Shown here: piece after piece, positions 43,311-51,143 of the stretch
How positions within the stretch are numbered: position 1 is the first letter of the stretch
Layout of the letters: every line of letters starts with the position of its first letter
NCBI RefSeq assembly: GCF_003851045.1
Contig: NZ_BFBX01000016.1
Location: 125,506 to 189,505 of the forward strand
From: Paenibacillus sp. 598K
GTDB taxonomy: Bacteria > Bacillota > Bacilli > Paenibacillales > Paenibacillaceae
DNA: 64,000 nucleotides
Direction of reading: 5' to 3'
The notes under the pieces: model-generated
The model's database searches: none
Told to the model about the DNA's origin: nothing
What the model saw: the letters and a program-made list of their open reading frames with translations, nothing else
Program-made: the position numbers and the translations under genes

Positions 43311-43356
43311 GTAGCAAAACTGACGCTATTGCAAAATCACTTCCTTTTGCAAACCT
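43311..43356. promoter_or_regulatory. Three direct repeats upstream of the importer operon (possible AraC-type sites)
   Basis: GCAAAA/C half-sites recur at 43314, 43331 and 43349 on the plus strand (TTTTGC on the operon strand), with 17- and 18-bp spacing, between the divergent regulator and permease genes. Direct repeats about 1.5-2 helical turns apart suit binding of AraC-family proteins. The link is an inference from position. Confidence 0.35.
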
Positions 43357-43429
43357 TGATTTATCTTGGGATGACAGGGCTGTGTAGCAGTTCAAGTTAA
43401 AAACAAGTCAAGGATGCGAAAAAGTGATA

Positions 43430-43459
43430 TTTGTCGCTTTTCTCGCGCCTGTGCTATAC
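43430..43459 (+). promoter_or_regulatory. Promoter of the AraC-type regulator
   Basis: TTGTCG (43430-43435), 18 bp, TATACT (43454-43459), on the plus strand about 47 nt before the ATG. Confidence 0.55.
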
Positions 43460-43505
43460 TTTAGCGAACAAAAATGGACGTTTATTTTCGATCGGGGGCC
43501 GTAGA

Positions 43506-45770
43506 ATGAAGCTCGCCAGCCCAAGAAATACTTCTCTATTCGCAGCGCTATGCATCAGCTTTGGCGGAATCATTATACTGCTAACCTCTGTTAATTACCT
43601 TTCGTATATGTTCTTCAGAGATAACATCCGGAGCGAGATTATTAAAAACAATAGCCTTAACTTACATACAACGGTCGCCAATTACGAAAAGCATTTCGTC
43701 CAGCTCAAAAGCAATCTGATGGCCCATGTATTCAATACGGAAGTGCAGACGATGCTGGATGTGCAAAGCCGTCCTTCCGCGTACCCGACGATGCTCAAAA
43801 TTCAGCAAGATCTCCAGGGCACCCTGAACAACTCCATCCTGTATTTGGAGAATATCATCTATTACTTCAAAGACAAGAAGCTGCTCATCGACAAGGATGG
43901 CAGTCGGGATCCGGACACGATGTTTTCCAAGTTTTATGCCAGCGACCACTATACTCCCGCCTTCTGGCTGGAGGAGCTGCCCAGGTCGCAAAGCTTCACG
44001 CTCTACCCGGGCGCCGTGTTCAAGGAACAAACGCCCTATGGTGGCGCTTACTACGGAACGCTGCTGCCCGTACTCGCCAAAAAAGAATACGATACGCGAT
44101 TCGGCGTCATCGCCCTCGTCAATGGATCGGCCATGTACCAAGACTTTCATCAGCGTACCGACAGCGGTTGGTTCTATATCTATGACCGGAACGGCCAGCC
44201 GGTCTTCGCCTCCTCCGGGCGGTCGACTGCGGACGATCCCGCGCTATCCGCACTAGCAGGTCAGGGCTATATCGAGCAGGGCGACACCATCTATTTTTAT
44301 CAACAGGCTGCGCAGACAGGCTATATGTATGTCGATGTCATCCCGATCCGGGCAGTGACCAGCCAGTTCAAACAGATGAATCTGGTGTTCCTGCTCATCC
44401 TGTTGACCTCCTGCGCGCTCAGTCTGATCATTGCCCTGCTGCTGGCCCGCAAGTTCCGTAATCCGCTTCATAATATCCTGCAGGCTGTCGAACAGCTCGG
44501 CCAGCCGCTCTCGCTGCAGCCTAGCCGGATTACCGAGTTCAAGCTGATCGCCGAGAAGATTCATGATCTGTTCCGCATCAATCATACGATTCACCGCGAC
44601 CTGGACACCAAAAATTCGCTGCTGCAGCAATATGCCTATATTAGCCGACTCAAGATGATCTCGGTGAATCTAAAGGATATCAAAACGGCCATTGACAGTA
44701 ATCGTCCTTACCGATTGCTCCTGACGCATCTGACGCTCAAGGAAGAAGCTTTGCTGGATACGACGCTTGAAGCAAGCCGCTCCTATGCGTTGATTACCGA
44801 ATTGATCCGAATGCATTTCATTGACAACAGCCCCGACTCGATGACGTTCCAGGTCGAGCAGAATGTAATCCTGACGATCCTCTTCGAGCATCCGCAGCAA
44901 TTGGACGATTCGTATGCGTTGGGACAGCTCCTTTCGCTGCTGCAGCCCGAAACGTTATACTTCCAATTCACCGTCGGAGTCAGCGCCCTTCAGAGCGATG
45001 CCGAGAAGTTTAACGAGACGTACGACAAAGTGCTTGAGTACACCAATCAACGCAGGCTCGATGAAGATATTCAAGTGTTCTCGAGACTGGAGACGCTGAC
45101 ACTGCCGATGCTGCCGACGCTGGCCCAGGAGCAGGAGCTGACGGCCAATCTTCATGCAGGCAACGATGCGATCGTCATCCCGCTTGTCCACAAGCTGATC
45201 GAGCAGTTGCATAAAGCCGGAGCGCCCGCCCACCATATTATTGCGCTGAGCAAGCAAATTGTAGAAAAAGCGCTGAAGGTAATCTATGCCAAGTCTTTGA
45301 CTGTGCCAGGCTACGAGAATCCAAAGCAGCCTTACGAAGCGCTGAAGGCTTGCCGCTCGATCGATGACTTCAAACGGTTTTTTGAGCACTTTTTATCCCT
45401 TCTGGCTCTGACGGTCAGGAACAAGACAAAGGACAGCGCGTCTGATTATATGATTTCCTTCGTCAAAGACTATGTGGAGTCGCACTACGGGGAGGACATC
45501 TCGTTGGATCTGCTGTCCCAGAAGTTGAATATTACGAATTCTTATCTCTCTTCGTACTTTAAGGATAAAACCGGCATCAATCTCAGTGAATATACGCATA
45601 CGTTCCGTATGGGAAAGGCGATGGAGATGCTGCAAAGCACCGACCTAAAAATCCAGGACATCGCTTCGCTCGTCGGCTATCTCACCGTCGCTCCGTTCAA
45701 CCGCGCCTTCAAGCGGCATACCGGTGTGACGCCGACGGAGTACCGTCGCCAGCATCAGACGCTGGAGTGA
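43506..45770 (+). CDS. Membrane-bound AraC-family regulator with extracellular sensor
   Basis: A 754-residue regulator of the YesS type, which joins signal sensing outside the cell to DNA binding inside. From ATG 43506 (GGGGGCC upstream; the longer frame to 43431 lacks a ribosome site) it has a transmembrane helix (about 12-35), an extracellular Cache-like sensor (about 36-290), a second helix (about 295-320, LVFLLILLTSCALSLIIALLLA), a cytoplasmic linker of ~330 residues, and a C-terminal AraC helix-turn-helix pair (about 655-750: ISLDLLSQKLNITNSYLSSYFKDKTGINLSEYTHTFRM and IQDIASLVGYLTVAPFNRAFKRHTGVTPTEYRRQ). Divergence from the importer-lyase operon points to that as its target. Confidence 0.92.
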   Translation: MKLASPRNTSLFAALCISFGGIIILLTSVNYLSYMFFRDNIRSEIIKNNSLNLHTTVANYEKHFVQLKSNLMAHVFNTEVQTMLDVQSRPSAYPTMLKIQQDLQGTLNNSILYLENIIYYFKDKKLLIDKDGSRDPDTMFSKFYASDHYTPAFWLEELPRSQSFTLYPGAVFKEQTPYGGAYYGTLLPVLAKKEYDTRFGVIALVNGSAMYQDFHQRTDSGWFYIYDRNGQPVFASSGRSTADDPALSALAGQGYIEQGDTIYFYQQAAQTGYMYVDVIPIRAVTSQFKQMNLVFLLILLTSCALSLIIALLLARKFRNPLHNILQAVEQLGQPLSLQPSRITEFKLIAEKIHDLFRINHTIHRDLDTKNSLLQQYAYISRLKMISVNLKDIKTAIDSNRPYRLLLTHLTLKEEALLDTTLEASRSYALITELIRMHFIDNSPDSMTFQVEQNVILTILFEHPQQLDDSYALGQLLSLLQPETLYFQFTVGVSALQSDAEKFNETYDKVLEYTNQRRLDEDIQVFSRLETLTLPMLPTLAQEQELTANLHAGNDAIVIPLVHKLIEQLHKAGAPAHHIIALSKQIVEKALKVIYAKSLTVPGYENPKQPYEALKACRSIDDFKRFFEHFLSLLALTVRNKTKDSASDYMISFVKDYVESHYGEDISLDLLSQKLNITNSYLSSYFKDKTGINLSEYTHTFRMGKAMEMLQSTDLKIQDIASLVGYLTVAPFNRAFKRHTGVTPTEYRRQHQTLE

Positions 45771-45788
45771 GCAGCAGGCGCATAAACA

Positions 45789-45824
45789 CAAGCCCCGAGC
45801 CCGCGCTGCGGGCTCGGGGCTTGT
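45789..45824. terminator. Bidirectional GC-rich terminator between convergent operons
   Basis: ACAAGCCCCGAGCCCGC and GCGGGCTCGGGGCTTGT form a perfect 17-bp stem with a tiny loop. It separates the plus-strand regulator from the minus-strand oxidoreductase. U-runs are poor on both sides. Confidence 0.6.
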
Positions 45825-45829
45825 GGACG

Positions 45830-46909
45830 TTACTCGTTGTATAGATGCGGATTTTGGCGGCGGCAAGCCTCCATCACCTGCAGCTGCCGGCGTACCTGCT
45901 GCAGGGTAATATCCGGCTCGACGCCTGTCGTCAGGGTGTCATAAAGCTTGGTATAGAGCTGCTCTGTCATGACGTGGAACGGCGTCTCACTCGGCGGCGT
46001 TGGCGCTTCCCAGCTCTCCTCATGCCATGCGAGAGACTCGCTGCAATAGGTCGGTGTTCCGTCAGCCTGAGCCAGCGGCTCATGCACCGCCTGCTGCCGG
46101 GGCGCTTCCTCCGGCCGGAAATACTTCCACTCGAGACGGCTGCCATCGCCCTGCAGACCGCCTTGCGTCCCCTGGACGCGGTACGGCTGACGCGCGTAAG
46201 CCGAGCATGAGGAAATCTCGATGTCGATCAGCGGCGCGCCGGGCCCGCTCAGGATGAGCTTGACATAATCTTCGGCATCGCCCAGGGTGAGCGCTCGCTC
46301 CATCCGGCAGTACACATCCGGCAGCCGGTCGTCTCCGAACAGCTGCAGCGCTTGATCGAGCGGGTGCGGCCCCGTATTCATCAAGCTGCCGCCGTGATAG
46401 CTCTGCTGCGTCTGCCAGTCCCAGCGCCGGGCAAAGCCGCTGATCGTCAGATCGACCTGGACGATCCGGCCCAGCACGCCGGAGGCGATCACCTCCTGCA
46501 GCCGCCGGAAGGACGGCTGATAGCGCGCTTGCTGAAATACGGCGAGCTGGCCGTTGGAGCGGTCTGCCGCCTCGATCAACTGATCGATCTCGGAGACGGA
46601 GCGGGCCAGCGGCTTCTCGCACAACACGCTATAGCCGCGCTCCAGCAGCGCCAGCGTGATCGGCACATGCTCGTGGCTGAACGATGCGTTGACGACCAGG
46701 TCAAGCTGCTCGCGCTCGATCATCTCCTGCCATGCCGCGTACGTGCGGCAGCTATACTCCCGTTCGGCACGCTCCCTTCGCTCCGGGATCCGGTCCGCCG
46801 CCGCCGCGATGGTATACAGCTCAGGCAGCTGGACCAGCAGGTTGCCATGGATATCCCGGCCGCTGCGTCCCAAGCCGATCAGTCCGACTTTCAACACGCG
46901 TTGGGTCAC
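45830..46909 (-). CDS. Gfo/Idh/MocA-family oxidoreductase
   Basis: A 359-residue NAD(P)-dependent sugar dehydrogenase. The Rossmann N-terminus reads KVGLIGLGRSGRDIHGNLL, the second conserved motif is LCEKPLARSVSEIDQL (EKP), and the substrate domain includes GGSLMNTGPHPLDQALQLFG, where family members have the catalytic His-x-x-Asp. It is the last gene of an operon with two TIM-barrel isomerases and a second oxidoreductase. Such sets oxidise or epimerise uronic or other modified sugars, fitting the lyase and importer nearby. The exact substrate is unknown. Confidence 0.9.
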   Translation of the reverse strand: MTQRVLKVGLIGLGRSGRDIHGNLLVQLPELYTIAAAADRIPERRERAEREYSCRTYAAWQEMIEREQLDLVVNASFSHEHVPITLALLERGYSVLCEKPLARSVSEIDQLIEAADRSNGQLAVFQQARYQPSFRRLQEVIASGVLGRIVQVDLTISGFARRWDWQTQQSYHGGSLMNTGPHPLDQALQLFGDDRLPDVYCRMERALTLGDAEDYVKLILSGPGAPLIDIEISSCSAYARQPYRVQGTQGGLQGDGSRLEWKYFRPEEAPRQQAVHEPLAQADGTPTYCSESLAWHEESWEAPTPPSETPFHVMTEQLYTKLYDTLTTGVEPDITLQQVRRQLQVMEACRRQNPHLYNE

Positions 46910-46930
46910 TTCAATCGCCTTCTTTCTCTC

Positions 46931-47794
46931 CTATACTGTATATTCACTCATCAACTTCCGTACCGTCCTCAAGTCAGCCGCCATCCGTTCGTCCGGCGAC
47001 AGCGGCGCGTGGCACTCCAGCGTGATCCAGCCGTGATAGGCGATCTCTGCGAGCCCAGCGAACAAGCCGCGGTGATCTGCCTTGCCTTCGCCCAGCAGAC
47101 ACGGCACGAACCGCTCGTCGCCGTATCGCGTCCGCGTCGTGAACTCGCCTGGCTGCGGCGGCAGCTGCGGATCAAGACGACGCTCATCCTTGATATGGAC
47201 ATGGAACAGGCGGGATCGCAGCTTGCGGACAGAGTCTGCTCCGTAATCTGCGCCCGAGATATACATGTTGCCGGCGTCGTGTATCCAGCCGATATTGTCC
47301 CGCTCCAGCAGACCGAGCAACCGCTGCGCATCCTCCGCTGACTCAGTCAACGTCTCATTGTGGAGCTCGACCAGCACGTTCACCCCGCATGGCCGCGCGG
47401 CTGCGGCGCAGCGGTCCAGCCAGCGGGCCGCCCGCTCATAATGCCCCGGCTCCGCCAGGAAGGCATTGGGCCCGCCGGGCAGGACTCGGATCGCCTCTGC
47501 GCCGAGCTCTCCGGCACAAGCCAACAGCCGAAGAAAATCCTCGTAGGTCTGCTCGCATGCTTCCTCCGATGCCGTCGAGAAGCCGCCCGCATAACCTGCC
47601 AAAACCGGAATTCGCAATCCGTTATCTTCGGCGATCGCTTTGACTTCCCGTACCTGCCCGGCCGTCGACGATGGCGCAAGATGACTGCCGCGCGCCGCGA
47701 TCTCGATGCCCTGGAAGCCCAGACGCCTGACTGCGCCCGCCGCCTCGCGGAAACTGAATGCACTGTACGCGCCGCTAAACGCTGCGATATTCAT
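46931..47794 (-). CDS. Sugar phosphate isomerase/epimerase (AP endonuclease-2-like TIM barrel), first copy
   Basis: A 287-residue TIM-barrel protein of the IolE/IolI/xylose isomerase-like group. The metal-binding residues are in NVLVELHNETLTESAEDA (Glu), IGWIHDAGNMYIS (Asp), LFHVHIKD (His) and GWITLECHAP (Glu). The N-terminus (MNIAAFSGAYSAFSFREAAGAVRRLGFQGIEIAARGSHL) is typical. Its start overlaps the stop of the upstream isomerase gene by 4 nt. It probably acts on the same sugar chain as its neighbours. Confidence 0.88.
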   Translation of the reverse strand: MNIAAFSGAYSAFSFREAAGAVRRLGFQGIEIAARGSHLAPSSTAGQVREVKAIAEDNGLRIPVLAGYAGGFSTASEEACEQTYEDFLRLLACAGELGAEAIRVLPGGPNAFLAEPGHYERAARWLDRCAAAARPCGVNVLVELHNETLTESAEDAQRLLGLLERDNIGWIHDAGNMYISGADYGADSVRKLRSRLFHVHIKDERRLDPQLPPQPGEFTTRTRYGDERFVPCLLGEGKADHRGLFAGLAEIAYHGWITLECHAPLSPDERMAADLRTVRKLMSEYTV

Positions 47795-48660
47795 CCTTCA
47801 GCCGCCTCTCCCTTCGCCACTAAGGCTCGCAGTCCGTCCAAGGTCATCTGCGTCCCCATCCGCTTCGTGCCGCCCTCCGGGATATAGTGCGTCTCCAGCG
47901 TATAGAGACCGTCGTATCCATCGTCTCGCAGCGCCTGCAGTTGCTCCTGCAGCAGGACACTCCCTGATCCCAGCGGTACGCACTGCGGCGAGCCGTCAGG
48001 GCGGATAAGCGCATCCTTCAGATGCACATGACCTATTGACTGCCTGATCCGGTCATAGCCGGCCGGATATGCCTCCCGTCCGCCATACGCTTCGTTGCCC
48101 GGGTCCCACAACGCTTGGAGAGCTGAGGAGCCGACGGCTTCCACCAGCTCGGCCACTTCCTCCGCATATCCGCCGTTGCATGACGGTTCATTCTCCAGCA
48201 GCAGCGTAACCTGCCGCTCCTCCGCCAACACGGCTGCACGCTGCAGATGGCTGACGATCGACTGTCTGTAGGCAGACGGATCGCTCTCCCGCCAGAAAGA
48301 GAAGATGCGTATCCGCGACGTACCGAGCAGCCCGGCGATCTCCATTGCCCGCTCAAGCATGCGGAAATGCGACTCCACATCCTCTTCCTGTTGGCCGAAG
48401 GTATCTCCCGAAGCGACCTGCCGATCGGAATCCAATGCACACTTAAACACCGGGGAGGCAAGCGCAGAGACGAACAAGCCGCGTCGCTCCACCTTCCTGC
48501 GTATCTCGCGAAGCTGCTCGTCAGTTAGGTCCATAACATGGATACCGTCCACAACTCTCAGCTCCACATGCTTCAGACCGTTGCCCGCTGCCCAGTCCAG
48601 CGCTTCGTCCAGATGATCGGACACCTCGTCCGTCAATACGCCAAGCGCTTCCCATCTCAT
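47791..48660 (-). CDS. Sugar phosphate isomerase/epimerase (TIM barrel), second copy
   Basis: A 289-residue relative of the adjacent isomerase. I start at the ATG at 48660 with GAGAGGAG eight bases upstream; the open extension to 48891 is Arg-rich and overlaps the oxidoreductase gene. Metal ligands are in TLLLENEPSCNGG (Glu), QALWDPGNEAYGG (Asp), IGHVHLKDAL (His) and GLYTLETHYIPEGG (Glu). Two different members side by side suggest consecutive isomerase or epimerase steps. Confidence 0.88.
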   Translation of the reverse strand: MRWEALGVLTDEVSDHLDEALDWAAGNGLKHVELRVVDGIHVMDLTDEQLREIRRKVERRGLFVSALASPVFKCALDSDRQVASGDTFGQQEEDVESHFRMLERAMEIAGLLGTSRIRIFSFWRESDPSAYRQSIVSHLQRAAVLAEERQVTLLLENEPSCNGGYAEEVAELVEAVGSSALQALWDPGNEAYGGREAYPAGYDRIRQSIGHVHLKDALIRPDGSPQCVPLGSGSVLLQEQLQALRDDGYDGLYTLETHYIPEGGTKRMGTQMTLDGLRALVAKGEAAEG

Positions 48661-48697
48661 CGTGATCTGCTCCTCTCGTATGTGCGATGCAGCCCTT

Positions 48698-49687
48698 CTA
48701 TAATACTTCCTGCTCCCGGCCCGTCTCTGCCGAGCGATAGACGGCCTCCAGGACGCCGATAATGCCGCGCGCGTAGGCAGGAGGACAATCCGTCTCCCTG
48801 CCATCCCGGATGGCCGCCGCCAGCTCGGCATACTGTCTCTCGAACGGCGTCGCCGTCTGCGGCACCTCCAGCGGCTCATAAGGGCCGCCACGGCTGACCC
48901 ACAGACTGCGGCCGGTCGCCAGCTTCAGCATCCCGCCGGCGAAGATGAGCTCGGTCTCGTCGCGCACTTCGCCCGGATAGCCCGACTGGACGATGGTGGC
49001 GGAGACGCCGGATTGCAGCCGCATGTAGATCATCCCGCTGCCTTCGACGTTGCCTCTGTCGGCATGGCGGGACGTCGATGCGCTCACATAAGACACGGCG
49101 CTGTCCGAGAGCCACTGGATTTTATCGATGGAGTGCGTCCCCAGGTTGGCCAGGATGCCGCCGCCCGAGAGCGCCTTGTCCAGGAACCACGATGGACGCG
49201 TGTCGCGGAAGTAAGAGAGATGACGGTTATCCTGAATCATGACGAGCGGGCCCAGCTCGCCGCTGCGAACCCACCTCCTGGCCTCGATGTTCTCCGCTAT
49301 GTAATGCTGGGTATGGCCGACGAGCACCCGGATTCCCGCCTGCTCCGCTGCTGAGATAATTTCGTCGCACTCTGCGGTAGATAGCGCCATCGGCTTCTCC
49401 AGCATCAGGTGAGCGCCATGCGCGATCGCTGCCAGCGAGGCTTCCTTGTGCAGGAAATGCGGCAGCGCGATGACCGCGATGTCCGGAAGCTCGTTGCGAA
49501 GCATCTCGCGGTAGTCGGTAAAGCCCTTGATCCCCCAGCGCTCCGCCAGCTCCCCGACTTTGGCTTGATCGAGATCCGCCACAGCGCATGCCGTGACGCC
49601 TGGCGTCGCGGATATCGCTTCCAGGTGCGACCCGGCGATGATGCCGGCACCCAGCACAGCTACGCGCAGCTCGCGCTTTTCTTGCAT
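48698..49687 (-). CDS. Gfo/Idh/MocA-family oxidoreductase, first gene of the sugar operon
   Basis: A 329-residue NAD(P)-dependent dehydrogenase. The start at ATG 49687 (AAAGGGGC seven bases upstream) places the Rossmann motif at the N-terminus (LRVAVLGAGIIAGSHLEAI); an open frame to 49768 is an upstream extension without a ribosome site. Family motifs are LMLEKPMALSTAECDEI, GHTQHYIAENIEARRWV and GGGILANLGTHSIDKIQWL (catalytic region). It leads the four-gene catabolic operon. Confidence 0.9.
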   Translation of the reverse strand: MQEKRELRVAVLGAGIIAGSHLEAISATPGVTACAVADLDQAKVGELAERWGIKGFTDYREMLRNELPDIAVIALPHFLHKEASLAAIAHGAHLMLEKPMALSTAECDEIISAAEQAGIRVLVGHTQHYIAENIEARRWVRSGELGPLVMIQDNRHLSYFRDTRPSWFLDKALSGGGILANLGTHSIDKIQWLSDSAVSYVSASTSRHADRGNVEGSGMIYMRLQSGVSATIVQSGYPGEVRDETELIFAGGMLKLATGRSLWVSRGGPYEPLEVPQTATPFERQYAELAAAIRDGRETDCPPAYARGIIGVLEAVYRSAETGREQEVL

Positions 49688-49909
49688 CTTATATGCCCCT
49701 TTCTTTTTCACGCTTACCCGTTCATATATCGATACGCTGCACTCGCCGGTCTGGAACCTAGATTCCATATGCTCTCCTTCTTATGCAAGCTTGCCTAGTA
49801 TCGTAGCAGATCCGGCAAGAGAGAGATATATGCAATCTTTCGGATTGTTGACCATTTTTCAGGATGGCGGCAGGGAGGTCTATCATTCATATTAGGGGTC
49901 AATCATCGC

Positions 49910-49952
49910 AAAAATCGAAGAGGTCTATGCGCATCCGCATAGACCTCTTACA
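49910..49952 (-). terminator. Terminator downstream of ytxC
   Basis: AAGAGGTCTATGCG and CGCATAGACCTCTT form a perfect 14-bp stem with a 4-nt loop; the minus strand continues CGATTTTTG. Confidence 0.75.
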
Positions 49953-49975
49953 AATGATTTGAAGTGCTGATAATC

Positions 49976-50878
49976 TCAAGTCCGGCTGTCGGTTAGCTGA
50001 CGATGCAAGCGGCAATTGTCGCAACGCTCCACCCGGTCGATAAAAATCGATTCGATCGTGTTGAAGATCTGCAGCTCCGGCTCCGACGTATGGATGATGA
50101 TACGCAGCGGGGAGGCTGCGATCAGGCTGCTGACGACGCGATCATCCGCCTGCATCTCCGTCTCCAGCAGTCCCGTCAGGGTGCGGTCGGGCGCCTGATA
50201 CTCCAGTGGTTCGAATGCATTATCGTATAGCCGGAAGCTGGTCTCGTCCTCATGCACGAGATGCACGACGGGCAGCCGCGGTTCCTGGAGGCTGACAAAG
50301 TAGCGCAGCAAGGTCAGAAAATCCTGATACTGCTTCTCCAAAACATACTCGTCGACCGCATACTGCACGATCTCGCGCAGCACAGCCCGGTAGCTGTTTA
50401 GCCGGAACGTCAAAAACCCTTGCAAATGCAATCGCCCATGTCCCATCAAAAATGCTTCCGTCTCGCGAGCGACCACCATTTTGCGCTTCTGACGCTCCAG
50501 GATCGACTCGGCTTCTGTCGACTGCCCGTTGATGACTTGGGCGCAATACGATTCGATCATCTGCAGCTCTTCGGCATTATGAGCGTCGCAGTAGCGGTGA
50601 ATAATGCGCCGCAAGGTTTCCGGCTCCAGTTCGTTTATGATATACTCGGCTACGCCAAGCGAGGTCTGGCGACACAGCTTCTCCCGATGCTCGCCGGAGC
50701 TGTAAGTGGAGGCCGACGCATGGCATACCACCTCCTGACGCTCTGTATCGATATCCCAATGCAGACTGGGCAGCCCCGGCTCCATCGTCAACGGCGCAAA
50801 CGCCTCGCTCAGACATCGCGACAGCTTCCATACGGCTTGTTCCCCCTCCGGGGCCATCCCGATCGACAACAATTCCAT
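49976..50878 (-). CDS. ytxC: Sporulation-associated protein YtxC
   Basis: A 300-residue protein of the YtxC family, known from Bacillales and Clostridia and linked to sporulation in Bacillus but without a known activity. The ATG at 50878 follows GGAGGTGGAAGG; the frame open to 50896 lacks a ribosome site. Family-like segments are VAEYIINELEPETLRRIIHRYC, LQGFLTFRLNSYRAVLREIVQYAVDEYVLEKQYQDFLTLLRYFVSLQEPRLPVVHLVH and IIIHTSEPELQIFNTIESIFIDRVERCDNCRLH, the last with a CxxC pair. There is no signal peptide. It supports the view that the host makes spores. Confidence 0.87.
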   Translation of the reverse strand: MELLSIGMAPEGEQAVWKLSRCLSEAFAPLTMEPGLPSLHWDIDTERQEVVCHASASTYSSGEHREKLCRQTSLGVAEYIINELEPETLRRIIHRYCDAHNAEELQMIESYCAQVINGQSTEAESILERQKRKMVVARETEAFLMGHGRLHLQGFLTFRLNSYRAVLREIVQYAVDEYVLEKQYQDFLTLLRYFVSLQEPRLPVVHLVHEDETSFRLYDNAFEPLEYQAPDRTLTGLLETEMQADDRVVSSLIAASPLRIIIHTSEPELQIFNTIESIFIDRVERCDNCRLHRQLTDSRT

Positions 50879-51018
50879 GGCCTTCCACCTCCGCACAACC
50901 TAGGCTGCGGCAGTCCGCTCGCGACCGCCATTTCCTTTACCTAGAACAGTATATGGCTATGGCGGATAGAGTATACGAAGAAGGATGTGGCACAAAACTG
51001 CGGCGCTGCCAGGCGCAA

Positions 51019-51055
51019 TAAAAAACGGCCCGCATAACCTTCTATGCGGAGCCGT
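51019..51055 (-). terminator. Terminator downstream of the mqnC unit
   Basis: ACGGCTCCGCATA and TATGCGGGCCGT form a stem with one mismatch around GAAGGT, followed on the minus strand by TTTTTTATTG. Confidence 0.82.
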
Positions 51056-51060
51056 AATCA

Positions 51061-51129
51061 CTACAACATCATCGACACGATAAAGTATACGAGAACGCCA
51101 AGCAGAAACCAGAATACATATTTTTTCAT
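51061..51129 (-). CDS. Possible 22-residue membrane peptide downstream of mqnC
   Basis: ATG at 51129 opens a 22-codon frame, MKKYVFWFLLGVLVYFIVSM plus ML, one complete hydrophobic helix with a positive N-terminus. A weak GGGAACA site lies upstream, and the frame lies between the mqnC stop (15 nt before) and a strong terminator. Such a frame is unlikely to be that hydrophobic by chance, but translation is unproven. Confidence 0.4.
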   Translation of the reverse strand: MKKYVFWFLLGVLVYFIVSMML

Positions 51130-51143
51130 AAGTTCTGTTCCCG

